Positions 34,546-43,113 are shown, numbered from the stretch's first letter. The stretch is 64,000 bases of DNA from Bacillus sp. SORGH_AS_0510 (GCF_030818775.1 NZ_JAUTAU010000001.1:4406001-4470000), one strand, 5' to 3'. Numbers and translations are program-made. The notes: generated by a model from the letters alone, not told the origin.

Positions 34546-34581
34546 AAAGGCTTATACCCATAAAAATGAGTATAAGCCTTT
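34546..34581 (-). terminator. Intrinsic terminator
   Basis: AAAGGCTTATAC and GTATAAGCCTTT form a perfect 12-bp stem with a 12-base loop, and TATTTTTTT follows on the minus strand. It ends the membrane-protein gene at 34667. Confidence 0.85.
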
Positions 34582-34666
34582 GGTTTTCCAATCAGCTTAA
34601 ATAGTTCAGTTAGATTATTTTCATTTTATTCTGACTTTACCTACCTGTCAAGTGTGTTTTAAAAAG

Positions 34667-35365
34667 TTATTTTGTATTTTCCAAAATGTTGCGAATCTTA
34701 TCCGTATATATCTTAGCTAAGTTCTTTTTCGTGTACTCAAAGTTTTTCATGCTGGCTTCTTTAGGAATATTCATATCCACAAATTTCCTATCAAGTTTTT
34801 CGATGATAAAGCGCTCGTCTTTATCCTGTGGCGTCCCGCCCACCTCGGCTAGATCAATTCTTGTCCCATCTTTCAATTCAATAATGTAAAAAAATTCACC
34901 CTTGGAGTGCCCGAATAATGAGGAGCGACCCTTCCCATACACACCTGTTTGGATTTTCGATATGTCATTGTAGCTATATTCCTTTCCCTGCGGAGTGAAA
35001 AAAGAATAATTAACGATTCTTTTTGCTTTAACTACCGTAACTGGTGTGATCACCGTGTATAACAGTACAAGGGTACCAGTTATAACAACAGAAATAATGA
35101 TTTTTCTATTCCTGCTGAAAAACTTACCATATCGTAATGTATCTCTAAAGTCCTTATTAAAGAGGTAAAAGTATCCCACAAAAAGATAGATCTCAAAAAT
35201 GAAAACCAACCCTGAATAAGGTGATCTGAAAATCCAGATGACATACTCTTTTGGAACAAAAAATGCTTGTTGGAGGAATGCGATTAAGACAAATATGCCT
35301 ATAGTCAAAAGGATGATGGCGATAAATCCTAGCAATCGTAAAAAGAATACAATAAGTTTTTTCAT
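34667..35365 (-). CDS. Hypothetical membrane protein
   Basis: A 232-residue protein with two N-terminal helices (about 8-33 and 45-70), a third near 85-113, and a soluble C-terminal part with GKEYSYNDISKIQTGVYGK, a beta-rich PH-like stretch seen in bacterial membrane proteins with bPH domains. I do not recognise a named family. ATG 35365 is preceded by AGGAGCC. It has its own terminator and lies after the small gene at 35421. The topology suggests a cytosolic C-terminal domain. Confidence 0.7.
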   Translation of the reverse strand: MKKLIVFFLRLLGFIAIILLTIGIFVLIAFLQQAFFVPKEYVIWIFRSPYSGLVFIFEIYLFVGYFYLFNKDFRDTLRYGKFFSRNRKIIISVVITGTLVLLYTVITPVTVVKAKRIVNYSFFTPQGKEYSYNDISKIQTGVYGKGRSSLFGHSKGEFFYIIELKDGTRIDLAEVGGTPQDKDERFIIEKLDRKFVDMNIPKEASMKNFEYTKKNLAKIYTDKIRNILENTK

Positions 35366-35409
35366 TGCAATGGCTCCTGTACAATATTAGTCATGAAGCA
35401 TCAATAAAA

Positions 35410-35429
35410 GGAGAGCAATATTACTCTCC
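35410..35429 (-). terminator. Intrinsic terminator
   Basis: GGAGAG and CTCTCC form a 6-bp stem with an 8-base loop, then TTTTATTG on the minus strand. It overlaps the 3' end of the 62-residue gene at 35421-35609. Confidence 0.75.
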
Positions 35430-35609
35430 TTCGTTTACGACGATTTGATACCCTTCTTGTTGCAGGCCGTCCTCATATACATCTTTTGTTACTATGTAAT
35501 AGGTTTCTCCATTATTGTTTGTAATAACCATCTCACTTGGACTTTTGTCGACCGCAGCCGCATCCAGGCTGAAGTATGGTAAACCTAAAATTGATGTATC
35601 AAATGCCAT
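35421..35609 (-). CDS. Small hypothetical protein
   Basis: A 62-residue acidic protein beginning MAFDTSILGLPYFSLDAAAV, with a middle TNNNGETYYIVTKDVYEDG and ending VVNEGE. No signal or membrane segment. ATG 35609 follows GAGGGAT, and a terminator overlaps its stop, so it appears to be a real single gene. Family unknown. Confidence 0.7.
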   Translation of the reverse strand: MAFDTSILGLPYFSLDAAAVDKSPSEMVITNNNGETYYIVTKDVYEDGLQQEGYQIVVNEGE

Positions 35610-35675
35610 GCGAATCCCTCATTTCTATTTTTCTAAAGCTTACCTTCTTTTTAACATTGAGGCAAGGACTCTTAG

Positions 35676-36248
35676 TCACGATACACTAGTGTTATACACT
35701 TTTATCCTGTTCCAAGTTGATTTCCAGTTCTTTTTTGCAATACGCTCTTTATAGAATTTCATCCGCTCTTCATTCTCTATAAAAAATGGAGTTGCCCTAA
35801 CCTCGAATTGGACTACATCGCTAATCCCCCAAGGAGCTGTTAAGATGACATTGTTATCTCCATCTAATTTAACACCAAGTGCTGTTGCGGTTTCAGGAAA
35901 TTTCGATATTGCATCCACCGAGGAAGTATAAGGTCGCATATTATTTCTAATATGCATTCTGGCTTCATTTTTCACCGACCACGGACAATCAGGCATAAGG
36001 GTTCTAAGTTTTGCTTCATACTTTTTTTCTACTAATTCATCCATTGTTGTTTGATCAAAAAAAATGACATCAATATCAGGAATAGGAGTCCTTTCGCTAA
36101 AGTCATGAAGGTGATCCCATATTTTTGAACGAACAAACCCTGCACAAATCCACCAGTCTGGTAAATCCAGTGAATTCACTGTTTTTAATATTTCCATAAT
36201 CCATGAATCACTTTGTATAATCGAAATAACTCCTTGCTCATCTATCAT
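35676..36248 (-). CDS. Nucleotidyltransferase family protein (DUF925-like)
   Basis: A 190-residue protein. CAGFVRSKIWDHLHDF near 35-50 and the acidic pair PIPDIDVIFFD near 55-65 match the COG3575/DUF925 nucleotidyltransferase-like family (minimal NTase fold). The C-terminal FEVRATPFFIENEERMKFYKERIAKK is conserved in this family. The reaction is unknown. It is the last of four leftward genes (amidotransferase-like, nucleotidyltransferase, lipoprotein, this one). Confidence 0.8.
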   Translation of the reverse strand: MIDEQGVISIIQSDSWIMEILKTVNSLDLPDWWICAGFVRSKIWDHLHDFSERTPIPDIDVIFFDQTTMDELVEKKYEAKLRTLMPDCPWSVKNEARMHIRNNMRPYTSSVDAISKFPETATALGVKLDGDNNVILTAPWGISDVVQFEVRATPFFIENEERMKFYKERIAKKNWKSTWNRIKVYNTSVS

Positions 36249-36270
36249 TTTTTAGTGGAACCACCTTTTG

Positions 36271-37104
36271 TTATTCATAGGATCCTTTAACCTCTGGGAA
36301 CGATTGATAGACAGGATTTTGTTTGAGGATGGCTTTAATATCAGCAACCAGTTCCGACATTTGTTTTCCATCCTTACTCTTATCACATTCGGACCACGCA
36401 AAATGTCGCTTCGCGTCATTAATCCACACGGTTAGCTCATAACTTTCAAATGGCTTCTTATTGCATTGAGTTGATAGCTTTTTTTCCTCAAGATAGTTTG
36501 AAAGAATCATGAGCTTATAGATTTGGTTCATTTCATCCTTTGAAAACTGGAAATCACTGACGCCAACTTCCTCACCATTTTGTAAGTCCTTGATAAGTTC
36601 CTGTTCCTTTGTGTTAATTTTATTTTTCATACCCACACCGTACTTCAACTCAAATTCAAACAAATCCTGTTGGTCGACATCGTGAGAAATGGTCAGTAAC
36701 TCTCCTAAATTTGGGCATTCCTCGATTATATATTTGGTACTTGTAGATGATTCTTGTTTTTGGATACTTTTACAATGATAGGTTTTTACCTCTCCTTGAC
36801 CAAACTCGTCTTCTCTTGTGTCTTCTATAATTTTCAATTTGGAGCCGTTATAGGTTAAATCATAGTAAATAGGATCCCCTTCTATTGTAAATCGAGTGAG
36901 CCGAACCTGATCCTTCTTCCCGCTGTTCACATTTTTAACAAACAGGTCTAATCTTTTAATATTCTCAAGACCACCATGGGCTTCTACCACTTCATTTGCA
37001 GTTGGTTTATAATGTTTTTGAGTAGATTCGTCATCTCTTTGACAGGCCGCTAAAAGAACAAACACAAACGCGATTAACCCCAGCCATAAAGCTTTTTTAC
37101 TCAT
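36271..37104 (-). CDS. DUF4362 lipoprotein
   Basis: A 277-residue lipoprotein (signal peptide ending LLAAC, Cys21). ANEVVEAHGGLENIKRL near 36-52 starts the DUF4362 domain, a conserved but uncharacterised extracellular domain of bacilli. Cysteines in YHCKS, EECPN, TQCNK and SECDK may form disulfides or bind metal. It is encoded between two nucleotidyltransferase genes. Function unknown. Confidence 0.82.
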   Translation of the reverse strand: MSKKALWLGLIAFVFVLLAACQRDDESTQKHYKPTANEVVEAHGGLENIKRLDLFVKNVNSGKKDQVRLTRFTIEGDPIYYDLTYNGSKLKIIEDTREDEFGQGEVKTYHCKSIQKQESSTSTKYIIEECPNLGELLTISHDVDQQDLFEFELKYGVGMKNKINTKEQELIKDLQNGEEVGVSDFQFSKDEMNQIYKLMILSNYLEEKKLSTQCNKKPFESYELTVWINDAKRHFAWSECDKSKDGKQMSELVADIKAILKQNPVYQSFPEVKGSYE

Positions 37105-37121
37105 GCGCTGTTCACACCTTT

Positions 37122-37757
37122 TCAGGAAATAGGACTTTCCATGCCCATTGCTGTGTAAAACTCTAGAAGGTGTTTGCTAGAAAGAGATTTCTTCAATAGT
37201 TCTTCATCGTATCCGTAGGTTTTCATTGCCTTGATGATGGCATCAATTCTTTCCTGTCTTTGTCTTCTATAGTTGGATTCTAATTGTATTTCCAGTGGGA
37301 CAGTTCGGATGGTATATGGTCCAAACGAGACTTTTTTATAAAGGTCCCAAATATATTTTCCGCCTTCCCAAATTCCATTTCCTGTTTGCGAATCAGGGAT
37401 ACCTGCAGAATTCGAAATGTTCACGACTTCAACATCGACGCCTTCAATTTTCCAACGTCCTTTTGTCCAGGTAAAACCGGTTGGGAAGGTTTGGGTAAAG
37501 GTTGGCTCTTCGAAGGAGGATAGCCAATTCTCATCATGTTTTTCTCCACCTTTTGACGGGAGGGAATATGATTGTAACAATTCGGCAAATTGGCCGACAA
37601 TCTCTTGGTCTTTTACATAGATATCAATGTCCCCAGGAGTCATGTCACAGCCTTGGAGCACTGAACCCACAGAGCCGACCAAAATCCATTCCATTCTGGA
37701 TTCGGTGTTAAAATAGATCTCACATATTTTTGATAAGGCCTTTTCCCAATTACTCAA
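37122..37757 (-). CDS. Nucleotidyltransferase domain protein
   Basis: A 211-residue protein with the Pol-beta-like nucleotidyltransferase core: ILVGSVGSVLQG (Gly-Ser motif) followed by PGDIDIYV (catalytic D-x-D), then VEVVNIS as the third carboxylate strand region. TTG 37757 is chosen because it follows AGGTGGAG and overlaps the stop of the upstream gene; a longer frame reaches 37805. It may transfer NMP to a small molecule or RNA; the substrate is unknown. It is coupled to the peptidase-like gene. Confidence 0.8.
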   Translation of the reverse strand: MSNWEKALSKICEIYFNTESRMEWILVGSVGSVLQGCDMTPGDIDIYVKDQEIVGQFAELLQSYSLPSKGGEKHDENWLSSFEEPTFTQTFPTGFTWTKGRWKIEGVDVEVVNISNSAGIPDSQTGNGIWEGGKYIWDLYKKVSFGPYTIRTVPLEIQLESNYRRQRQERIDAIIKAMKTYGYDEELLKKSLSSKHLLEFYTAMGMESPIS

Positions 37758-38421
37758 ATTCTCCACCTCTTGTCGATTCAATCCAATTACCACTTCTGAT
37801 TTCATTTACCTTTCCAAAAAACTCAATGGTATCTCCTTGTAAAACAATACCATCACCGTCGTAACAGGTGTAAATGGTGTTTTGATTGGTTAAAGAATAC
37901 TCTAATAATTCCTCTAGACGAGGCTTTTGTACTTCCCAATGTGGCATGAATTCAAAGTTTACGAGATCCAACGCCTCTAATGTTTGCAATTCAACGAGAT
38001 TTTCGTCTATGTAGTCTGCAATCTTAATGGTTTTAGACATCATGATGCTCCCGGCACTCAGTCCAATCAGTAGTTTACCCTTTTCCACCATGGCTTGGAT
38101 GGTTGGGATCAGGTTTCTTTCCTGGAGATTTTTTAAAAAATAGAAGGTGTTTCCTCCTGATAAGAAAAGCCCGTCGCACTCTTTCAATTGTTCTAGCAAG
38201 CTCTCATCATATTCTTCATCTGCATCAAAATATAAAACATCGCTAACCCCTAAGGACTGGAAATACTCCATAACATAATTGAAATATCTTCTTTGATGGT
38301 CTGATTGGGAGGGAATATATGCTAGTTTAAACAGGCTTTCGCCTATCATCCCTTTAATTCTTTCCTCTAAATGTAAATTCATATTGTTTGAAATATTGCT
38401 TAACAAGACGAGATTTCTCAT
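37750..38421 (-). CDS. Type 1 glutamine amidotransferase-like (peptidase S51) protein
   Basis: A 223-residue protein of the class I glutamine amidotransferase fold. LFLSGGNTFYFLKNL and LLIGLSAGSIMM (with Ser as the elbow nucleophile) are typical of peptidase E/cyanophycinase-like S51 members; MPHWEVQKPR carries the His. ATG 38421 behind AAAGGGG is preferred over a longer frame from 38472. It would be a cytosolic peptidase or amidase with unknown substrate. It heads the four-gene run to 35676. Confidence 0.85.
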   Translation of the reverse strand: MRNLVLLSNISNNMNLHLEERIKGMIGESLFKLAYIPSQSDHQRRYFNYVMEYFQSLGVSDVLYFDADEEYDESLLEQLKECDGLFLSGGNTFYFLKNLQERNLIPTIQAMVEKGKLLIGLSAGSIMMSKTIKIADYIDENLVELQTLEALDLVNFEFMPHWEVQKPRLEELLEYSLTNQNTIYTCYDGDGIVLQGDTIEFFGKVNEIRSGNWIESTRGGEFE

Positions 38422-38530
38422 ACTTAGTACCCCTTTTTTACATATCAAACATTTTTCGTAAGTTCTTTTCACTTCGGCATATGTGAAGTAAATCCCTGCC
38501 TAGGTTGTTTTAAGAACTATAATATAAACA

Positions 38531-38552
38531 AGCCAGGTAAAAAAACCTGACT
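38531..38552 (-). terminator. Intrinsic terminator
   Basis: AGCCAGGT and ACCTGACT form an 8-bp stem with one wobble around a 6-base loop; on the minus strand TGTTTATATT follows. It ends the DJ-1/PfpI gene at 38565. Confidence 0.65.
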
Positions 38553-38564
38553 TTAACGCAATCA

Positions 38565-39137
38565 TTAAAAATGTAACCCTTTCCCAACAGGCTGAACAGA
38601 TTCGATTACTTTATTCACTATGTCTTCGTTTATTAGTGTCCTAATAATCCAAGCTGATAAATCTTGAGCTGCATAACATCCTGCTGCAGTAGAAATATTT
38701 CCATTGTTAACAAAGCTCTGTTCAATAACATCTACATTAAATTGTTTTAGCTGTTCTACTGCTGTTGGATAGGTTGTTGCTTTTTTTCCAGTTAATAATC
38801 CTTTTGCACCTAATAAAAGTGCACCTGAGCACATGGAACCTATTAGTTGCCTTTTTGTATCTAGGTTAATTTTTGATAGATATTCTTGATCTTTATATAA
38901 ATCTTGAACACCCTTACCGCTTGTGAAAATGACTGCATCAGCAAAAGGTATTTCGGAAATACTTCCTGTCATTGGGATACGTAACCCAGAAACCGAAATA
39001 TGGGTCTCTTCAGTTCCTAATAGTTGAACATCCCAATTCGATATCCCACCGACATGTCGAACCCGGTTTAATAAATCCCACGGTAAAAAAACATCTATAT
39101 CAGTAAAGTTATCAAAACATACAATTGCGATTTTCAA
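38565..39137 (-). CDS. DJ-1/PfpI family protein
   Basis: A 190-residue DJ-1/PfpI protein. DIDVFLPWDLLNRV near 13-26 is the N-terminal acid region, and GSMCSGALLLGAKGLL (about 94-109) holds the nucleophile cysteine elbow; AAGCYAAQDLSAWI follows. Similar to isonitrile hydratase-like or protease-like DJ-1 members, possibly acting on isocyanides or glyoxal adducts. ATG 39137 follows GGAGGACG. Single gene. Confidence 0.87.
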   Translation of the reverse strand: MKIAIVCFDNFTDIDVFLPWDLLNRVRHVGGISNWDVQLLGTEETHISVSGLRIPMTGSISEIPFADAVIFTSGKGVQDLYKDQEYLSKINLDTKRQLIGSMCSGALLLGAKGLLTGKKATTYPTAVEQLKQFNVDVIEQSFVNNGNISTAAGCYAAQDLSAWIIRTLINEDIVNKVIESVQPVGKGLHF

Positions 39138-39335
39138 GTGCGTCCTCCTCCTTTTTTACCAAAATTTATTATAACATTTTTGGATAAATAAGGAAAATCG
39201 TATATTTATAAGATAGGTAAGATTCTTTGAAGAGCAAACTACTTATTTCTTTTTATAAGATGATTAAACATAAAATTTGTGTAATAGTAGATATGTTATA
39301 GAGAGATTTTTGTATATGAGGATGAAAATCCCACT

Positions 39336-39680
39336 TTGATTAAAAAGATGATTGAAGAACTTTTAACAGAAAAATATGGTGATTTTAAACTTGTTAGATT
39401 AACTGGAGGTTATACAAATGAAACCTTCTTGTTAACTGGTTCTCATATTCCATTAGTTATTAAAGTTGCAAAAACTATAAACGAAGACATTGATAATGAA
39501 CTAAATTGTTTAAAAATTACTCATAAAACAGGGATCACACTAAAAGCTTATTGTGTATATAAAGTATGGAAAGTTTTGCATAAGGTCCAAAAATCTCCTA
39601 AAGAAGTTCAGGAAGAATGGATTAGACGTTTAGAATGGACAATTGATACCGACATTATTACTTTTCCCATAAATTCATAG
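39336..39680 (+). pseudogene. Internally deleted phosphotransferase (APH-like) remnant
   Basis: A 114-residue frame joins two ends of an aminoglycoside-phosphotransferase-like kinase. Residues 1-60 give the N-lobe with LVRLTGGYTNETFLL (nucleotide loop) and PLVIKVAKT (ATP-binding Lys). After CLKITHKTG it jumps to a C-terminal tail, KVLHKVQKSPKEVQEEW. The whole catalytic centre (HGD-x-x-x-x-N and D-x-D/E) is missing, so the product cannot be an active kinase. The start may be TTG 39336 or ATG 39348. It looks like a decayed gene with an in-frame deletion. Confidence 0.7.
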
Positions 39681-39691
39681 TACCCTCTAAC

Positions 39692-39727
39692 GAAAAAGCT
39701 GTCCCCTAATCCAGGGACAGCTTTTTC
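39692..39727. terminator. Bidirectional intrinsic terminator
   Basis: GAAAAAGCTGTCCC and GGGACAGCTTTTTC form a perfect 14-bp stem with an 8-base loop, with A/T runs on both sides. It lies between the phosphotransferase remnant and the convergent phosphodiesterase gene. Confidence 0.85.
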
Positions 39728-39753
39728 CTGTCGAGCCATACGGTAACAAGCGT

Positions 39754-41700
39754 TTATTCAGTTAAATCAATAGAATACTTTGCAAATCCACCAGCCGATG
39801 GCCCAATATATTTTATATTCGGGAACTGGCCAATAAACTTCTGAGCATTCGGCGAACTATCAAACACTGGAACAACTGTGCCTTTGAATTTAGCAAAAGA
39901 CCAGTTTTGATCTGCCGTCGGATTAATCGTTTTCTTTTCTTGAATATAGTTCGTGATAATTTGTCTGTTTTCATCAGGTGATTTTAATACAATCTCACCT
40001 TGACTTACTCCAGGGAAGGTCACACTTGTTGCACGATAATTATTCGTTGCCACAATAAACTTCTGGTCTGCCGCAACAGGCTCTCCTTGATAGGTTAAGT
40101 TTAAAATCCGGCTCGAACCAGCATTAATCACATTCCCGTTAGGATCGTATTTAGCCGGCTTCGTTACATCGATTTGGTACTGCACTCCATCAATCACATC
40201 AAAATTAAAAGATTGGAAGTTCGAATTAATTAACGGCTGTTCCCCCGTCTGGGATGGATCGATTTGATTAAATTGTCCAGCACTCATTTCCAGCCATTCT
40301 TTAAGCTGCGCTCCTGTAACTAACTTCGCTTGAAGCGTATTCGGATACAAATACAAATCTGCGACATTCTTTATTGCCAAAGTTCCCGCCGGAATGTCTG
40401 TATAGTACTGTGGACCGTTACGCCCACCTGCCTTAAACGGCGCAGCCGCGGAAAGGACAGGGATACCTGCATACTTACTATAAGCTGGATCCTTTAATTT
40501 CTCGGTTAAGTATTCTGTTTGTGCAATATTCACGATTTGAACAGAAGGATCATCCTGGACGAGCGCAAAATAACTATAAATCGGAGCGGTCGTTTCTCCA
40601 ACAGGCTGGTTCACATATTTAATCGTGCCCTCATGTTCAGGAAGGATTGCCTTCATTAACTCTTGGTCTGTTTCTACAATCGATTTCCCCGTTGCATCCA
40701 CAATCGGACGAACACTAGCTTGACTGTCAACCACCTTCCACTGGCCTAGAACCTTTTGTAGTTGAAGGTCAATGACTCCAAGGTGACTGCCGAAAGCTCC
40801 CGGCATTACCACCGGTTTCCCATTAATCGTCCCTTTCTCCAGATTCACTTTCTCTAAAACCTTATAAAGAGGTCCAGGGAAAACATTATGTTGATGTCCG
40901 GTAAAAATCGCATCAATGTCCTTGATTTCGGTTAAATAGTAAGCCGCATTCTCCATTCTCGGCTGATAGGGCTCACCGCTAATTCCAGTATGAGCAAGGG
41001 CAACAATTACGTCAGCCCCTTTCTTTTTCATCAACGGAACATATTTCTTCGCAGTCTCCACAATAGGTTTTACTTCGACTTTGCCTTCTAAATTGGCTTT
41101 ATCCCATTCCATAATCTGCGGTGGAACAAAGCCAATGATCCCAATCTTAATCGTTTGTTTTTTCCCTTGTGCATCCACAACAGTTTTATTAAGGAAGACA
41201 TAAGGTTCAAAATATGGCTGATCTGTTCCTGCTTTCACCACATTTGCATTGACCAGCGGCATTTTAGCATCGTTTAATACTTCGTTGAGATAATCCAATC
41301 CATAATTGAATTCATGGTTTCCTACCGTTGTAGCATCATATTCTAACTGATTAAAAAGGCGATAAACCGGGTGCACCTCGCCTTTCTTTAATCCCTTTAC
41401 CTTTGCGACGTAGTCACCTAAAGGATTGCCTTGAATTTCGTCCCCATTATCAAACAGCATTGAGTTTTTCACTTCGTTCCGTGCCTGTTTGATCAAGGTA
41501 GCGGTTTTCACCAAACCCACTTTGTCATCCTGCTTTGTCTGATAATAATCATAATTAGCTAAAAAAACATGAATATCGGTCGTACCAAGTAAACGAAGCT
41601 GGACAGCACTGTCTGGCTTTTTTGCAAATGCACGGAAATGTGAAAACTGTCCAATGATCACTAGCAATGAAACTAGAAAGATGGTAAGTGTCTTAATCAA
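39754..41700 (-). CDS. cpdB: Secreted 2',3'-cyclic-nucleotide 2'-phosphodiesterase/3'-nucleotidase
   Basis: A 648-residue secreted enzyme. The TTG start at 41700 follows AAAGGAGGT and opens a signal peptide (KTLTIFLVSLLVIIGQF, then HFRAFA). The metallophosphoesterase half has LLGTTDIHVFL, MLFDNGDEIQGNP and TVGNHEFNYG (two-metal site), and ALAHTGI. The C-terminal 5'-nucleotidase domain starts near 390. It cleaves 2',3'-cyclic nucleotides and then 3'-nucleotides outside the cell to scavenge phosphate and nucleosides. The length equals CpdB; no LPxTG anchor. A longer frame to 41799 is unsupported. Confidence 0.9.
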   Translation of the reverse strand: MIKTLTIFLVSLLVIIGQFSHFRAFAKKPDSAVQLRLLGTTDIHVFLANYDYYQTKQDDKVGLVKTATLIKQARNEVKNSMLFDNGDEIQGNPLGDYVAKVKGLKKGEVHPVYRLFNQLEYDATTVGNHEFNYGLDYLNEVLNDAKMPLVNANVVKAGTDQPYFEPYVFLNKTVVDAQGKKQTIKIGIIGFVPPQIMEWDKANLEGKVEVKPIVETAKKYVPLMKKKGADVIVALAHTGISGEPYQPRMENAAYYLTEIKDIDAIFTGHQHNVFPGPLYKVLEKVNLEKGTINGKPVVMPGAFGSHLGVIDLQLQKVLGQWKVVDSQASVRPIVDATGKSIVETDQELMKAILPEHEGTIKYVNQPVGETTAPIYSYFALVQDDPSVQIVNIAQTEYLTEKLKDPAYSKYAGIPVLSAAAPFKAGGRNGPQYYTDIPAGTLAIKNVADLYLYPNTLQAKLVTGAQLKEWLEMSAGQFNQIDPSQTGEQPLINSNFQSFNFDVIDGVQYQIDVTKPAKYDPNGNVINAGSSRILNLTYQGEPVAADQKFIVATNNYRATSVTFPGVSQGEIVLKSPDENRQIITNYIQEKKTINPTADQNWSFAKFKGTVVPVFDSSPNAQKFIGQFPNIKYIGPSAGGFAKYSIDLTE

Positions 41701-41898
41701 TCCATAAACCTCCTTTTGAAAAAATTTCATACAAACGAGCATAGTTTTGGCAGCTATGGATTGGAATATGCCGATACGTATAAAAAATCCACCTATCAAA
41801 TTCTATTCCATTCGAGTAAACAGTGAATTATAATAAAAGGATACTTACTTATAAAATAAGGTAAGAATACACCTTACATTTTCAGGAGGTGATGAGTC

Positions 41899-41994
41899 TT
41901 GGGAAATCTAACTAGATTACCAGGGACTCCAGCAACTCATGCAAAGCCAAGTATTGGAAAGGCGATACTTTGCATGGGGCGGACACTAACTTAA
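41899..41994 (+). CDS. Possible 31-codon leader ORF
   Basis: TTG 41899 lies 7 bp after AGGAGGTGA, a perfect ribosome site, and opens a 31-codon frame (MGNLTRLPGTPATHAKPSIG, then KAILCMGRTLT). The frame spans a perfect hairpin (41938-41976). No known protein resembles it. It precedes the CD3324-type gene and could be a leader peptide or a small protein. A second start ATG 41892 in another frame gives only 8 codons. Confidence 0.4.
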   Translation: MGNLTRLPGTPATHAKPSIGKAILCMGRTLT

Positions 41995-42004
41995 CAAATC
42001 GCCC
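41938..42004 (+). promoter_or_regulatory. Structured leader upstream of the CD3324-type gene
   Basis: CATGCAAAG (41938-41946) and CTTTGCATG (41968-41976) form a perfect 9-bp stem with a 21-base loop. It is followed at once by GGGCG (41977-41981), which can pair with CGCCC (42000-42004). The two stacked hairpins precede the gene starting at 42071 by about 65 bp and follow a strong ribosome site. I do not recognise a known riboswitch class. Confidence 0.45.
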
Positions 42005-42070
42005 AGGTAAGCTTTTTAATATGCGGCTTTGCACCTTATTTCTCTAAATAAAATAAGGGGCTGGCAATGT

Positions 42071-42343
42071 ATGAAATATGTAAACGCAAGCAACATCTTA
42101 CCTGAAAAGCTGATTGCAGAAATTCAAAAATACGTTCAAGGGGAAACCCTTTATATTCCGAAGCCGGAAAAAACCTACCGGACATGGGGCAGTTGTTCCG
42201 GAGCAAGGAAATCCATCGATGAACGAAATTCCGCTATCAAGCATGCTTTTACGAACGGAAAAAGCATTCCTGATTTAGCGGATGAGCATTTCTTATCCAT
42301 CGAAACGATCAAGAAAATAGTTTACTCAAATAAAAAACACTGA
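42071..42343 (+). CDS. CD3324 family (Mor-like helix-turn-helix) protein
   Basis: A 90-residue protein starting MKYVNASNILPEKLIAEIQK. YVQGETLYIPKPEK in the middle and the C-terminal helix-turn-helix SIPDLADEHFLSIETIKKIVYS match the CD3324 family, which resembles the Mor transcription activator DNA-binding end. It is likely a small DNA-binding regulator with unknown targets. ATG 42071 follows AAGGGG; the longer frame from 42029 lacks a ribosome site. A structured leader lies upstream. Confidence 0.85.
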   Translation: MKYVNASNILPEKLIAEIQKYVQGETLYIPKPEKTYRTWGSCSGARKSIDERNSAIKHAFTNGKSIPDLADEHFLSIETIKKIVYSNKKH

Positions 42344-42363
42344 TGGCTTGTGCTGTCAGTGTT
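42336..42363 (+). terminator. Intrinsic terminator
   Basis: AACACTGA and TCAGTGTT form a perfect 8-bp stem with a 12-base loop, then TTCTTAT. The stop codon of the CD3324 gene is inside the stem. Confidence 0.75.
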
Positions 42364-42452
42364 TTCTTATGTATAGTTTGTTTCTAATTCATTTTCTACA
42401 TTTTATTAGTAAGATACTTCTTATAAAATAAAGTTGAATGAGGTGACGAACA

Positions 42453-43109
42453 ATGGATGAAAAATTCATTAAGAATGACCAATATAATTTTATCAAACGG
42501 CAAGTGGCCTTGATTAAGGATAGTTACAGGAAGAATTCCGACCCAAATGTGATTAAGGCAGTAAGAGAACTGTCGAATGCTCAAATTCTTGAGCTTTTCC
42601 CGCAGGCAACAAAGAAACAGGCAGACAGTCTGGACCTTTTAAAATGGAAAACGGAAGCGGTGCTTGATCAATATGTTCAAGAGCTAGCCAGCTTCTTAAT
42701 CCCCTTCCCCAAGCTGACCGAACAGCAAGTGAAAAAGATGTTTCCTAAGGTAAAAAAGTTAAAGGTACCCAATTTATCAGATCTCGATTACGAAAAAATG
42801 ACCTACCTAAGCTGGACGGATATTAGCTCAAATAAAAAGTTTATCATCTATGATCTTGATGAGAAGTTGATGGGGATCGAATGCAAATATTCTATTTCGA
42901 ATAAGGATAATATCTGTTCGTTCTGTAATCGTTTTGGGAAGGTGGCTTTTATTACCACAGTAACCAAAGCGAAAAAGTCTAATAACCCGGATTACTATAA
43001 AGCTATTGGAAACTATATTTGCTTTGATAGTGCTGAATGTAATAAAAAAATCACTAGCGTTGACTATTTAATTTCGTTTTTAGAAGAGGCGCTTAGGAAG
43101 CATGCTTAA
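42453..43109 (+). CDS. FusB-type EF-G-binding protein
   Basis: A 218-residue protein homologous to FusB/FusC. The N-terminal helical half has DQYNFIKRQVALIKDSY, the middle LPF-type segment reads FLIPFPKLTEQQVKKMFPKV, and the C-terminal treble-clef zinc finger uses Cys residues in ICSFCNRFG and ICFDSAECNK. FusB proteins bind elongation factor G and free it from fusidic-acid-stalled ribosomes. This chromosomal member may confer low-level fusidic acid resistance or serve a housekeeping role. ATG 42453 follows GAGGTGACG. A strong terminator follows. Confidence 0.9.
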   Translation: MDEKFIKNDQYNFIKRQVALIKDSYRKNSDPNVIKAVRELSNAQILELFPQATKKQADSLDLLKWKTEAVLDQYVQELASFLIPFPKLTEQQVKKMFPKVKKLKVPNLSDLDYEKMTYLSWTDISSNKKFIIYDLDEKLMGIECKYSISNKDNICSFCNRFGKVAFITTVTKAKKSNNPDYYKAIGNYICFDSAECNKKITSVDYLISFLEEALRKHA

Positions 43110-43113
43110 ACAC

